A stretch of DNA of 64,000 bases from Seiridium cupressi. Its lineage: Eukaryota > Ascomycota > Sordariomycetes > Amphisphaeriales > Sporocadaceae. Shown here one piece after another: positions 1-12,743 of the stretch. Position numbers and translations under genes: made by a program. Under the pieces are notes generated by a model. It saw only the letters and a list, made by a program, of their open reading frames with translations, did no database searches and was not told the DNA's origin. The stretch is from contig JARVKI010000089.1 of the NCBI GenBank assembly GCA_036674765.1, positions 117,366-181,365 on the forward strand. The letters run 5' to 3'. The first letter of the stretch is position 1. Each line of letters begins with the position of its first letter.

Positions 1-321
1 CTGCGCGATGGGAATGAACGGCTGCACGTCGCCCCGCGACCCAACGATTTGAATGGCGATATTCAATCGGGGCCCTGTGCGCGTGGGCGCCTCTGCATCG
101 AGGAACGCATTGCTGCCTTTCCGCTCCTTGAAGACTTTCCTCTCGGTTTGCGGCGTGGTGTTGTCGTGCACGCGCTTGAACCACGCCGCGAGATCCGTGG
201 GGTTTCGATGAAATTTTACCGTCGCACGCCCATCATTATTGATTTGCGTCGTGGTGCGTGTCAGCTCGTCACTTACGTCCAGATGTCCCTCATCGTCGAA
301 CCTGAACCTTCCGAGCAGCAT
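1..321 (-). CDS. Sterol glucosyltransferase-like protein, N-terminal part (runs off left edge)
   Basis: Read on the minus strand from ATG at 321, 107 codons are open to the window edge. The last ~22 residues contain the string IAIQIVGSRGDVQPFI, the glycine-rich opening of the glycosyltransferase family 28 fold in UDP-glucose:sterol glucosyltransferases (UGT80/Atg26-like). The ~85 residues before it are charged and lack a signal peptide, as expected for a cytoplasmic or membrane-peripheral enzyme that puts glucose on sterols. The C-terminal UDP-sugar-binding half lies outside the window, so activity cannot be judged. The frame stays open upstream of 321, but no better ATG was found there. Family call is firm from the motif; the exact sterol substrate is inference. 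Confidence 0.8.
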   Translation of the reverse strand, partial: MLLGRFRFDDEGHLDVSDELTRTTTQINNDGRATVKFHRNPTDLAAWFKRVHDNTTPQTERKVFKERKGSNAFLDAEAPTRTGPRLNIAIQIVGSRGDVQPFIPIAQ

Positions 322-981
322 GATTGCTGACGTCTTCGACGATGATTTTCGACCAGCATCAAGAAGCAATTTGACAGGTCGTATGCATGGGAATGTTGAT
401 ATGGAGCTGACGTCGGGATGGACCCGAGCTCCTCAGGTCCCTGACTGCGGCGTTCCGGGGTTTCGGACTGGGTCTCGGGTGCGATGACGAGGTTGGGCGC
501 GACTAGTGCCGAGATTGACTTTTTTTTTTTAGCGCATGTGCCATGCCGTCGTTCAGCTACAAAAGTAGACCAAATCACCAAATCTAAGCTAGAGTCAGGC
601 AAAGGGCCAAGAAGTCTGCGGTCAATTCACGGATATTAATTCTCTCATAATAAATAGCAATAGTCAGCAAATTTCTAGTTCCTCAGATTTCTTTCAACTT
701 TTCTTTTTGTGTATAGTTCACTGAGCATCCGGAGTACAGGACCTCGGCAGACTCGGTAAGACTACATTTGGATGTAGATCTCACTAGATCACCAGACTAG
801 GCACATTTGGCCCACCTCCACGATACCAAGCAGGGATAATTAAAGTCAATCACTTCGGAAAACTCCGAGTTGTTTCCCGTTTTAACATTGGAGGATTTCC
901 TTGTGCGCCTCCTCGAGAATCACCTTCGTCCTTGAAACCATTGGTAGCAGCAACCCCGTTCACGATCACCAGCTTGCGGCC
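322..981. other. Intergenic, divergent promoters
   Basis: 660 bp between the outward-facing glucosyltransferase and DUF2985 genes, so it should hold both promoters. A run of ten T lies near 521-531. An open frame continues upstream of the chosen DUF2985 ATG as far as 901 but has no ATG. No other gene seen. Confidence 0.5.
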
Positions 982-2253
982 ATGGCGCAATCACCGGCTG
1001 GCGACGGCATCATGGGCCGCGTGCGAAGTGCTTCCTTGAGCATCATGCAGACAAACCCCCAACTGGGAATGTGGCAGGCGACCGGAACAGCAATTGCGCA
1101 GGCTCCAAACCTTACGGAACTAGGCGGATCTGAGCTTGGAGACAAGATCGAGTTCACCGCCCATGGCCACTCGGCTCTCACGGCGGTGCGAGAGACCGAC
1201 GGAAATCTCGTCCTGACACGCACGCAAACGGCATTGGAAACCGTACCAGAAGTAGCCACGGGTCCATCGTCACCTGAGCAGCAAGATGAGGCAAGGTACC
1301 GGCCAATCCGGAGCGCCACTTTGGCTGAAATCCATCAGGAGAAGCCGAAGAACCATTGGAAGCAGGTCGTGGCGAACGGATTCAAAGCTTTGTGGACGTT
1401 CTTCCTTACTCCGTCTGGGTTTTTCATTGTCATTTATTTTCTTAATATCGTGGTATGTGATTGATCGTGGATTCAAGTTTTGGTATGAAGTGGACTAATC
1501 ATATTGCTCACAGGCATGGGGAGTAAGTTGCCTTCGTAGGGAGGCCTCGGCTTTCGCCGAATAATGAGCTACCCTGTTCCTGCGGTCTATCGCTAACGAT
1601 CAATTGCGTTGTCTAGGCCATGTTGTTCTTTCTCCTGCTGAAAGCGGCACCAGCCATGAACTACCCCACCGCTGATGATGATAACTCACCAAGAAAGAAA
1701 TGGCTTGAGATCGACAGTCAGATTCTGAACGCCTTGTTCTGCGTCACGGGCTTTGGGTTGGCTCCTTGGCGTTTTCGTGACCTATACTTCTATATTCGCG
1801 CAGCTTGGTTCCACGACAAGGTAGCCATGCGAAGGCTGGCTGCCCAGAATAAGGGCTGGTTCCGCCCACCGACCTGGGCTTCTGAGATGGAAGAAAATGA
1901 CGGGCAGTCAGCTCCAGGCGATGAAGAAGGCAAAACAACGTTTACAGGCAAGGCCGCTCCGCCAACAGCAGTCTGGAAACTGGGCTTCAATACTTGGATG
2001 ATGGTTTTGAACACGGGGTTTCAGGTTGTCCTGTCATACTTCATGTGGGCTTACAACCGGCTCGATCGCCCCGTACGTGATTAAGCCCTCTCCCATCTGG
2101 TCCAAATGCTAAACTATATAGAGTTGGGCGACCGGCACATTTATCGGATTGGGGTGCGGCGTATCTATGTTTGCCGGTCTCATGTCGTGGTGGGAAGGCC
2201 GTAAAGTTAAGAAGATTGAGGGGCCTAAGGTCAGAATTGTCGATACGGTATGA
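982..2253 (+). CDS. DUF2985 family membrane protein, four exons with a 9-nt microexon
   Basis: Exons 982-1452, 1514-1522, 1617-2072 and 2122-2253 join in phase 0 to give 355 aa. Exon 2 is only nine bases and codes Ala-Trp-Gly, completing a conserved-looking join (NIV-AWG-AMLFFLLLKAAPAMN). The introns are 61, 94 and 49 nt; the last carries a GCTAAAC branch site. The N-terminal ~130 residues are polar and low-complexity. Hydrophobic segments follow near residues 142-175 (FFIVIYFLNIV then AMLFFLLL) and in exon 4 (TFIGLGCGVSMFAGLMSWW). The region WLEIDSQILNALFCVTGFG matches what I know of DUF2985. Function of the family is unknown. The start at 982 has a strong context (GCGGCCATGGCG). A gene finder that drops the microexon would mis-model this gene. 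Confidence 0.82.
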
Positions 2254-2731
2254 TGCATCAGACGCAAGACAACTTATGGGTGACTAGACATTTTATAGAT
2301 TATTAAGCCTTCCATTGCTATCAAGGAGCTCATGATTGCTTGCTTGCTATCAATTTGTATCATTCCCATCATCTATGACAGGGGCTTTGCTTGTGTGGGG
2401 GAAATGACAAAAGACTGGCGAGCATCTCTGGATTTGCCTATCGGCGCATCCATCACACGCTTTCCTCTTCGGTATCGCTTTCATCATCGGTGTCGCTCTC
2501 CCTATCCGTCGTGTCCGCCCCATAATCGGCAACTTCACTCCAGTCACTGCGTGTTTCCCGGCTGGAAGGCTCTCCGTTTTCCCTGAAGCCCTCCCGATAT
2601 GGGCTACCGATCTCTCTTGCTTCTAACCGGTACCACAAGCGACATATATTCCTCTGGATGTTCTTTCCTAAGAGCTTGTGAAGCAGCGCTAAGAACTCAA
2701 CCTTCTTGGTCTGTGTCTCATAAACCTCTCC
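2254..2731. other. Intergenic, convergent gene ends
   Basis: About 480 bp between the DUF2985 stop and the end of the F-box gene. A splice from 2249 to an acceptor near 2299 could extend DUF2985, but the resulting tail looks non-coding. No gene supported. Confidence 0.4.
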
Positions 2732-4439
2732 TCACTGGGCATGGATCTGAGACCATTCCTGTAGATCACCAGAATATTCAGGTCGGATGTCGAGTAAAGG
2801 ATCACTGGTAGATTTCGAAGTCTCTGCCGCCCTTTGCCTTTCGAACACAGCCGATTCCGCTTCGAGTTCATTCATAACCGCTCCAAAATCATCCTCCTCC
2901 GGGTTTGTATCCCATACATATACCATGTAGCGGAGGAGTTCTGGAGCAACTCTTAGAATGTCTGCTGTGGAAGCCATGGAGAGATCGATACCGAAGCTGA
3001 GCAATTTCCAAACGCATTTCCAGGATTCTTCTTTTATTCCCAAAAGAACCAGTTCAAATAGAACTATACCATGTACTTCGGAACGTGAGGCGAGCTGTCC
3101 GTGAATTTGGTCCGTCCCCAGAACCAAAACATAGTTTTATCAAGAAAGCAGCCGATTCAGGTTGATCTTCCGTCACGGCTTTGATAATGTCACCACAAGC
3201 TATTGCCCCCCACGTGTGGCGACCTGCCGCCGAATTTAGAATAAACCGTTCGGCCTCTCGCGATAGACCATCCATTTTTGTCACTCGAGCGTGTAGAAGT
3301 AGAAGTATTTGCTCGCTGCGAGTCAAGTCGTCGCCGTTGTTGCATATCTCTAGTGACTCGGGATATTTTTCAAGGACGAATTCGAAGAACTTGATGGTTC
3401 CGTCGTGTAAATACTTGAGATGTTCTGTTAAGTGCCCTGGCGGTAGAATACCTTCCTCACTTGGGTCAAACTTCTCACGCCAAACGGTGAAAAGGCTCAC
3501 TGCGATGGATACATGACCCTCTTGAAGAGCACGCTCCCATAGCCATTTTAGTGGCATTGCGCCAGCTGACAGTAGAAGTTCCACCATGTGGACAGGCCCA
3601 TCATGATCATGGTATTTGCCATTGTGCGTGACGGCGGATAGAAGCACCGAAGTAAAGTCGAATTCCTCTAGCCAAGGCTCTTTTAGAAGTCTTTGCATAA
3701 TAACAACCGAGCCGCAGTTTGCGGTGAGCTTAAGATGATATACTTCTATGTGGATACCCTGATCCATGAGGTAAAGCCCTACTTCCTCTGCCTGATACAT
3801 TTGGGACGGATGAGTCATGCGAATGCTATGAATCACCTCCATCAACCAATCTATTGGTTCTGTCGCAAGACTCCTGGTGGTGTTTAAGTCATAGCCACTC
3901 TCCACGAGATGACGTACGACATCTAGTCGAGACTTCTGAACAGCTACTTGGAGGGGAGATTCCCACGCCAAGCCCCAGTCACCGTGAAGATAGCCGAATG
4001 CTTTAATGTCAACGCAGAAATCCACAACACGCTTGAACGTGGTGAAGTCCTTAATTGATCCCCTCGGTGCCTTCCACGGTCCTCTAGAGAATGTTTCTCG
4101 AGTTCTTGGGGCCTTTTTGATCATGAATAAGAGAATGGGCAACCGAAGCGGGAATGGGTGTACTGCGCGACAGACGTCCCAGAAAAAATCATCAGGTGAG
4201 TGGGTCCAGTCACACTCGTCACCTAGTTCACAATATCTTTTGACTTCCCATTGATAGACCCTGTTTTGAAGTTCGATATCCTTCCTAATCATGTCAAACA
4301 GCGTGATGCAGCTCCAGTGACGACGGCAGCATCTGGCGAGGCCGAAGACTTCTACGGGATCCTCGAGATAACCTATGATCATGTGGATTATCTCCAGTGG
4401 AAGCCTTGTGAAAGGTGTGTCATTTTCAGTCCGGGCCAT
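2732..4439 (-). pseudogene. F-box/ankyrin protein with an apparent frameshift
   Basis: From ATG 4439, residues ~11-50 form an F-box (LPLEIIHMIIGYL... LARCCRRHW), which would bind Skp1 in an SCF ubiquitin ligase. Degenerate ankyrin repeats follow from ~residue 160 (SPLQVAVQKSRLDVVRHLVESG; later VHMVELLLSAGA). The first frame stops at 3054 after 461 codons, but another frame overlapping it at 3054-3127 carries similar sequence (KCVWKLLSFGIDLS) down to a stop at 2732. Removing one base within 3110-3125, where runs TTTT and GGGG lie, would join them. An 82-nt intron (about 3098-3179) could also restore the frame but would delete coding-like sequence (TEDQPESAAFLI). It may therefore be a recent pseudogene, a sequencing indel, or a spliced gene. 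Targets are unknown. Confidence 0.65.
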
Positions 4440-5411
4440 AAAATCGTTTTGGGAGTGCTGTTACTGCTCCTTCGACGGGAGCTGTGAAGCGATTTGAGTA
4501 CTTCCGTTGGATCCACTAATTAGACTTCGGATTGAATTTCAGCAGCACTGATTAGTAGATTTGCAGGTCGTGCGAGTGTGTTTGTAGGGAATAAGGGTCA
4601 AGTTTTGCATAGGCTAGATGATCTGGTGTGAAAGAAAGTTCTGTTTCCAGCAGGTAATGATTACAAAGAGATGATTTCAGTCAGGGGATGCTTTGTCTGT
4701 TGAAAGCCCATTTGTTTCATATGCATCGCACTATCCTCCCTTTAGTGTTGTATGTAGTATATTGAGAAATTGCGGACTAGGGAATCCATACTGTCTGCGC
4801 AACGCCCAGACGAAATAAAGAGAATGAAACAAGTGGTTTGATATATCATAGATGCTAATTGTCAATACCATGAAACGTCAAAGTCAGGACAGTCATAGCC
4901 GCCGCCGCAGCTATTGGGAGAGAGGCTTAGTGTACCAAACAGCCCACGAATTAGCTAGTGTAGTTGGCCCTTCACCTATATGAAACATTCTGCCTTGTGA
5001 ATTGATATGGACAAAAACCTCCACTCTTCCATAGCCCAACGGTTGCTATATAGCGAACTTGTTATTTGGGAAGTATATCTTAGATAATGTTGAAACTAAG
5101 TAATACTAAGAGCTTAACTACTATGTTATGACGTGTCAGACATTCTCATGACCTGATGCGATGTTTTTTTTTTCATAAAGTGATGGAAATTAGTGCTTCA
5201 ACTGCACATAATGCCCAATGTATTAGAAGTCTATATTGAAACTTATGGCAAAACTCTTAGATTTGTCAAAACACAGAAACAATCCTTTTCCTATACGCAG
5301 GGAAATTGTGTTTTCAGATGATTGGAGCCGCTCGTACTATGTTATATTCATATGTTATCATCCATTTAGTAGCATAAGTGAACGAAGTAAGCAGGACTCT
5401 GGCTATTTAGG
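4440..5411. other. AT-rich intergenic
   Basis: About 970 bp with many short stops in all frames and AT-rich runs. It lies upstream of the F-box gene and downstream of the MFS pseudogene. No gene or RNA seen. Confidence 0.5.
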
Positions 5412-7150
5412 CTACCCCCGCTCATAATGCGGTCTATCTAGTTCCTCAGTTTCCAAATCTATGCGTTCTATGAATAGAGATGTCAAAAAGCCAAGTGCTC
5501 CAAACCCTGCGAGGATCATCCAGACATCATGCATGGCGTAACACTCTCGGACTGAATCTATCAGAGCCACCGGTAGCTCTACATTGTGTAGGAAGAGAAT
5601 GAAAGCGATCGCCTCGTTTGGATCGCTGAGCGCAGCAATCGATTCTGGCAACGTCCCCAAATCCTTTAGAGCACTTGTAAAGATTCCGTTAAACGTGGTT
5701 GAGCCTATAGCGAGGCCGATGGGCGCACCGAACAGGCAAAACGAGACGAGGATTCCGATGGCGAGTCCTTGATCCTTCACGGTAGGAGCATTAGCTTGCA
5801 TAGAAATCGCAGGAGCCGTAAAAATAGTGCCTAAGCCGATACCAACAATAGCTTGAAAACCGACGGTGGCAGCTCTGGCGGAACTAACGCTCCCATGATT
5901 GTCCCAGAGAAAAACTACACCGGTACCAACCGCCAGGAATACCCAGCCAACCCAGATCTTCCATCGATAATGACGGAAGAAATCCACCGCCCAGGCCGCG
6001 ACTCCGATGAACACATTACGAATCAGCAGAAAGGGAGTACAAATATTGCGGATTGTAACGGTGCCTCGAGATAGACGGCTTGGAAGTAGAAGGGCAGATA
6101 CAGGAGCAGTTTGTACAAGACCATGCCATGAATGAAGCCGCCAATCAAGGTGACCTGCGCAGTCCGAGATTTGAATATGGCGACGCTGAACGACAACGGA
6201 AGAAACGTCTTCCAGGATGACCAGGAGTACATCACACCTGCCCAACTTAATGGGAGGGAGAAGACCATGCATCCACTGCTGAACTGGATGATGCCAATCC
6301 TATCAATCTTAGCTAAGCGGGTCTTAATCGACTGCTCGATAGGCTTCAGACGCAGGAACGCCGTGGAGAGCACCACGCCAGCAGCGATCAGAGGCAGATT
6401 GATCCAGCCAATCCAGCGCCAATCAACGAGCTCACTGAAAAAGGCGCCGAGAACGGGCCCCAGGATGCCGCCGACCGCAATCGGCACGGCCAGGAGTCTA
6501 TTATACAGTGGGCGTTCCTTTAGGGTGATGTCGGCCACGATGAGTTCGCTCAAGACATCGAGACCGCCTCCCCCAAGACCTTGCAGTACTCTGCCTAGTA
6601 TTATGACGGCCATGGACTTTCTGACCGAGGAGACGATGGAGCCGCCAGCGAGGAGCAGGGATGCGGAATTGAGGATGAGCTTGCGTCCAAGCGCATCTGA
6701 CATGCTAGTGTAAATGGGCTGGACGATGACGACCGCGAGAGTGAATGATATGCTCGCCTAGAAGGCTTCGAGAGCGGTTCGACTAAGATCGCTTGCGATG
6801 GCATATATCCTGTTGGTGGGGGGCTTCCATTCGAAAGTCAGTGGTGAGCACACCGGAATCGCGACGGCCAAGATTGTCGCATCAAGCGATACAATTAGCA
6901 CCACTATTAAAAGAGACAAGAAGGCAAGGTAAAATGATATTGATTTTACTCTAGGGGAACTCGGCGATAACGGCTCGGTCACGACTTGATCTCCTGACTT
7001 TTCCAGGTTGTAATCAGGTCCAGTTGGCGCCTGCGGCCTGTCGATGACATCGCTCTGAGATGCCTCTTGCGACTAGATCTTGATGGCATGCTGTCAATTG
7101 AAGGTTTCTACCCTGCTTGTATTAACACAGCGCGGTGTTGTATGGCTCAT
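5412..7150 (-). pseudogene. MFS drug-exporter pseudogene (14-TM type)
   Basis: Minus-strand frames code an MFS exporter of the fungal 14-helix kind: FLSLLIVVLIVSLDATILAVAIP (TM1), then SDALGRKLIL (motif A), GRVLQGLGGGG, AVGGILGPVLGAFF (motif C), and a C-terminal SLFIERIDLETEEL. Two lesions lie in the frame. At 6758-6760 a TAG sits where the family has Trp (LEAF-stop-ASISFTLAV). Near 6023 the frame stops after FVLPFC and resumes one base away as LIRNVFIGVAAW. A 96-nt intron could hide the TAG only by deleting conserved residues. The first exon is uncertain: ATG 7150, a 39-nt intron, then 7072. Another short intron near 6807-6849 is needed. TGG to TAG is the RIP type of change on the other strand. 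It is probably non-functional. Confidence 0.75.
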
Positions 7151-9122
7151 ATTGTTGTCTAATCACACTACTACCGTATTATATAGTTGCGTGTATTTAG
7201 ATGGAGGGGCTGACAAATCCCAGATTCAACAGTTCGATCGTGCAGCATCCCTGCTTCGCGTATGGCACCATCAGTCCATGAAGGCAGGTTTGACTGTTGC
7301 GTGCCATTTCCCAGGGCATTACTAATGTGCTTCGCTTATGCAGCGGCCATATTGTTGATTATTACTAGGTACTGGATTTAAAACATTATTGATACATTAC
7401 CGACCTACGTGGCAATTTCTCTAATTGACATGGTATGGCTTTGATGAAAACAGGTATTTGGAATAAGCATTATCACTGCTTCATAAGCGCCTAGGGTTGG
7501 GACTATAGAGATGTCGAAAAAACATGCTGCAAATAGCCTACCAAAAGCTCAATGTCATTGTAAGGGACATTTATTTCGGTCTCGCGCTAATCCCATTCTG
7601 CTGCTAGTGCTAGCGAGCAATTGCCAGCGCATGTGTGATGAACGCTACATTTAGTGAGCCGAGTGGATGATAGTGAAATAGTGTTTCCATCCGTAAACGG
7701 AGACCACAAAGCCTGTCTCGCGAAGATGCTGCCGAGGTTTGGAGAGTTATGTCAAATACTTTCACATTCATTAGACTGATTTCATAAGTATAGGTCAAAT
7801 AAACGCAATCACACGACTTACGTAGAGATCTATTAGACACAAATCGACACGGGACTTGTGCTATGTTACTCGTAGCTCGCATCTACGGCTTGCAATTATA
7901 GGGTAATAAGTCTGCCCAAACATCGTTCCCCTCACCGAGGTAGGCTAAAGATCATCTTACAAGGTTGCCATAGCAAGTAGAACCTTCGTACTCAGATCCT
8001 TAAGACGAGATACGAGAATATACAAGTGAGAACCGTGCAGAAACTATCAGTCTTCTCGATAACAAATTGAAGTTTGCCGGAACACAATGAACCCATAAGA
8101 TTGTAGCATGCTACATAGACCAGAGGTTCAACTCAAGGCTGGTAGTTTGATAGTAAGAGCATTGGACGTCACTACGATTCAGTTTTACGTAGTGAAAATT
8201 GCCTGAGGTGTGAGAGAACCGTTGAATTATATCATCTGATGACGGATAATTTGAAGAGACCAATACCCTGCATCAAGAAGGCTCATGACTCGTCCAATCT
8301 AAAATAGCCAGCAAATAGCGCGAAGGTTTTAGTTTGCGGCCTGCTCTCCGAAACCATATTTCATCCAATAAGAAGTAGCGCGTGATCTTTTGTCTAGCCC
8401 TTCAAGACAAAAAGAATTGTTATAAATGATTCTAACCTATAAGTCTGAGCGGTGAGACTAAAATGGAACTTACTAGTTACAAGGAATGACGTTGAAACAT
8501 CTTATTCGGGGCCGAACACCTGTTCTTGTCGCTACGAGCAGGTTTGAGCGTAGAACATCACGTCATGAAGCCATCAACCCACTCATCAACGTATAGCATT
8601 AGCTAGCAGTGATTGTGGACCTGCCATAAGGTGTCCAAAATTGCAAAGCATTCATTCATTCTCCTGTAAGTTATGCCGAAACCGGACGCAAATCTGGTGG
8701 TGCACTGACAAATTGTTATACGGCCGTTCCTTCCATCTTACTTCTAGGCAATCATGTCGGGGGCCTCTTATGAGCGGTGTGATGATGAATCATAACACAG
8801 ATACATTGAAACTGGTGTTTTAAAGTTTTCCAGACCCTCGGGTTTGACCTATGAAGCCACTAAAGTATCACCACGTGCTTGGCGCGCTAACAGTAAGGAT
8901 GTCTGGTAGAATTGCAGTGTTCACCCGTCAGACGCCACCAACTCTCAACAAACACTGTCTTAGACAGACTTTTGTAGCGGTGTAGCTTCGGAAGCGCCTG
9001 TCCCCGGAACTGGAAGACTGGGTGATCTACGCTTTATATCAGACATAGCGCATGCCCGTTTCGATTGATTTTGGTGACTTACCCACCTCGTTGAGTTTCC
9101 GGTCGAAGTGAAAATATTTCCT
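7151..9122. other. Gene desert
   Basis: Nearly 2 kb without a supportable gene. Open frames are short, lack introns with good signals and show no family motif. Base composition is slightly AT-rich, like decayed intergenic DNA. Confidence 0.5.
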
Positions 9123-10500
9123 ATGGCTGATAAACATACGATTGTGTTGGCCATGATAATAACATTCTTTGTATTCACATATGTCAGCGTTGGTTTGCGA
9201 GTGTTTACTCGCTTTTATATTAAGAAGTCCTTTGGAATTGATGACACTATGCTTATCCTCAATCTAGTAAGATCCCCTGTAATACAACGATCATCCCGTT
9301 GTGTACTAACGTTAATAAGATTGCTTTTACAGGACTTCTTGCCTCCCAATTCCAAGGATGGAGACATGGCTTAGGGAAACACGAGAGTCAACTTTCACCT
9401 GAAGACAGACGCGCTGCCTACATGGTTAGTTGAAAACTCAGTAGCATCCATAAGTTATTTGATTCACTAAAGATACTCAGTGGTTCCTGATCTCCTTCCT
9501 CCTTTATACTGTCTCCGTCTGCCTGTTCAAAATAGCTCTGGGACTTTTTCTCCTCAGAGTGGTAGCTCGACCGCTCCACATCCAGATTTTACGGTCTATT
9601 ATAATCGGATCTTTCGTTGTTGGAATCAGCTATTTTTGCTTGGTGTAAGTGGACCCCCTCTGTTCCACAGGCCGTACGGTTTCCAATTCAGCCAAGAACC
9701 TGCGGCAGCGGTTTATTCCATCAACTACTAACCTTACTCTCCCTAGATTATTCCAATGCAAACCAGCATCAACATGGTGGCTGGAGGGTCCACGTACACC
9801 GGGAAAGTGCTGGGACGATAAAGTTGTTCTCGGGATGGATATTGCCGCATCAATTACGAACTGCCTGGCCGACTGGGCTCTTGGTGTTTTGCCCATATTC
9901 GTTGTCAAATCCTTAAACATTCAACGGCGAAGTAAGATATGGATTGGGTGTCTGCTTAGTCTAGGCGCTATTGGGAGCACAGCAACATTTATTCGCACGT
10001 TTTACATACCGAGGCTTGTACAGAACACCGATTTCTTATGTAAATATGCCATTCCGATCTTGTTATACAATTAATAACGTACTATGGTAGACGCCGTAAC
10101 AGAAGTTGCGTACCTGAGCACAGTAGAGTCAGGTATAGGGATTACCGCTGTTTCGTTAGGAACGTTACAACCTCTTTTTACGAAATTGGGCGCGAAGCGA
10201 GCAGTACCCCAGCCCATGGGATACGTCAAAGTTCACGGAAGAGACAATGCTCCCAGGTCGAGATCAAGATCCGGGAGTATGGCTAGTCTCGTGAAGTCAT
10301 CGGAATCATCATTCTCGAATACCCAGCCGAGCTTCAGCCATCAAGAGGCGAATGGCACTGTCCATGCCACGGCTACCGACACGACTGCAACAGGCGTCGG
10401 TGCCCCTATGGAGCTTGTCCAGCTAAATGAGCAAAGTGGCATCGGGCATTCCGTCGAGGCTTCAATCTCAAAGCCATCACCTGCAATGCTACACAGTTGA
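9123..10500 (+). CDS. Fungal rhodopsin-domain integral membrane protein (1)
   Basis: Exons 9123-9266, 9320-9424, 9481-9644, 9747-10039 and 10091-10500 give 371 aa. The introns have clean signals; introns 1 and 3 carry perfect TACTAAC. About seven hydrophobic helices span residues 1-290: HTIVLAMIITFFVFTYVSV, a helix after FGIDDTMLILNL, WFLISFLLYTVSVCLFKIALGLFLL, IIIGSFVVGISYFCLV, then FQCKPASTWW and IGCLLSLGAIGSTATFIRTF. Sequence HGLGKHESQL after the second helix and VESGIGITAVSLGTLQPLF near the seventh are typical of the fungal rhodopsin-domain family (PTH11-like). The ~100-residue tail is Ser/Thr-rich and cytoplasmic. The family has no settled ligand; a sensory role is inference. A second member lies at 43.6 kb. 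Confidence 0.85.
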
Positions 10501-12743
10501 GATTTCGTAAATCCACCCATTCGGATTTATCAACGTTAGTACTGACCTACAATAGGTCAATGCAAGCAGAATAGCGAAAGACAGTCCTCACTGACCAAAT
10601 CTTCTCCCACCACCTTATTACTGGCCATGTCTGAACAAAGAAGTGATCATAAGCGCAAGTTAGCACTCCTACCGGAACGAAAAATTGTTTCGGACATACA
10701 ACAAAAACGTGGTAATTGACAAAAGTTAATTATAATGTTATTATTGCCAGGGACTGGGCTCCTCCGCGATGTGTATCGCACAGCCAATAGAAAATTGTAT
10801 CTGGTGCTCCTGGAAAGTACGAAGGGCGAACTGCAGATCTTCCGCACGCTATGGGGCGAAGATGCACGATGGACCTGTGTACATCGTTGACAGGAGTCTA
10901 TGCAAGTTCTGTCAGCAACACCGAACCATTCTTGAGGATGACTATCGCTAGTCCTTACATTCATTCGCGGACTTATATCGCTCCGAGTCAGGGAGGAAAA
11001 TGTTTTGCGGATCGCTGGAAGCCAATACATTACATGCGTTGTCGATAGCAGCAGGTGTCACAGCCGTGACAAAAACGAGGTGAGTCCTGGAGAGAGATCT
11101 GGAGAAACATTATGATCTCACCTTGGGGCGGCAAGAAATGGTGACAATGTTCAAAGGGTAACAAACACTAAATGCGTGATTAAGATATAACTACTTAGAA
11201 CGCATAGTCTCACGACCACATATATTCCGATCTACAATATAATATAGCAAGTGTACTGTATTATTTGGTCGTCGCGTAATCCAGAGTTGTTAACTAATTT
11301 AAAAAAAGAAGCTCGTTGTCTTGGCTCATCTGAGCTATATCTGGAGCCACATAAAGCAAGATCTTGGCGTATTGTTACACTTGCCGATCACCGTCGAAAC
11401 ACGTTGCGACCAAGACTACCAAGAAGCCGAGGTCTTCAGTTGAGGGGTGGTGCAAGCCTCCCACGGAAAGCCTTGCGGAGTGGAGAGTCGAGGGTATGGG
11501 GTATCCTGGCAACATGAGGTTTTGGTCGTCTCGGTTCGGCACACGAGTTGAATTCCAAATTCTGCAAAAGAACAAACCGAAAAGTCGCCTAATTCTATAA
11601 ATACGTAATAACTCCATTGATCTGTAAGTTTGAGATATATGGGATAGACAGGACCCTTTGAGTCAGACAGACTGGAAGTCTTGATAAGTTGCCAAGGCAA
11701 ACCTGAGCTAATTAAGCGGCTATACGGAAGCTGGAGCTAAGCTCATAGATGATCTTACTCTACAATATCGTAACCTACTAAATTTTTAAAAGCTTAGATT
11801 CCGGTATAATATCTCAAAGTATAGCCTAGTACTCCCAGAGATTAATATAAATAAGTAGGTGAGGTAGTTATATTGGAGAAAGGCCTTCAACTGGCAAGAC
11901 AGTATGGGGTATGATGATAGTCAGTACAGAGAGGTAATAACATCTGCCACCTGCCGAGGTTACGGCCGCAACAAAAACTGCGGGGTCGTTACAAAGCGAA
12001 ACCGAGACCGAGAGCGAACTGGTTAGTTTCTGTAGATACTGATTTGCCACACGTAGTACATACTGTCGCATTTTTCCAAAGATCGGAGTTCAACACCACC
12101 GTCCTATCCGAATTTTGAGACGTCCGATGTTATGAAGCATGCAGCAGCTAGAGCGGCCAGGGCCGCAGGCAAGGTAGTCAGAGCACGCTGATCTGTTATA
12201 CCCTAGTCCAGATCACCCTGTTGAATGCAATTACCATATATCTTCGTAAGACTCCGAATAGGGAATGAAACTGTTTGAAAGCACGAAGTGAAGACAAATG
12301 TTCAAACAAATGTTTAATAAAATTATAAAAGAAGTAAAAGAAACGAGACTTGGAGCGGGAAACATCTATATAATATATATTGCCTAGAGGGTTGCTATAT
12401 CATATATAACATGTCTAATTAGAAAAATACCAAAAGTGCAATTAAACATAATAGGCCGTTTCTAAAACAGTTACAATAGGGGAGAATTTATAGAAATAAC
12501 TCTGATGGAGTTCATAAGGAGGCCTTGAAATCTATAAAGCGTGGTTATTTGTACGCTAACCCCGAGCGTAATACCCACATTGCGCAGTCCGAGCGGGGTG
12601 TTGCCTCCACCCGGTCCAACATCAGCCTTCGAAGCTGTTATTGTGATGGCCATTGCTACTACGATTATACATCCTGGCGATGGTGGCTATCATTATCTTT
12701 CACTCCATTCAGATTCATCGTATCCTAACAGCACGTTCGAATA
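10501..12743. other. Gene-poor AT-rich stretch
   Basis: 2.2 kb with only short frames. The part 11700-12480 is notably AT-rich, but CpA and TpG are still common, so it is not RIP-saturated. No gene supported. Confidence 0.5.

Noticed and set aside
10647..11030. Minus-strand frame of 127 codons
   Set aside because: No motif, no hydrophobic pattern, odd composition; sits in a decayed gap.
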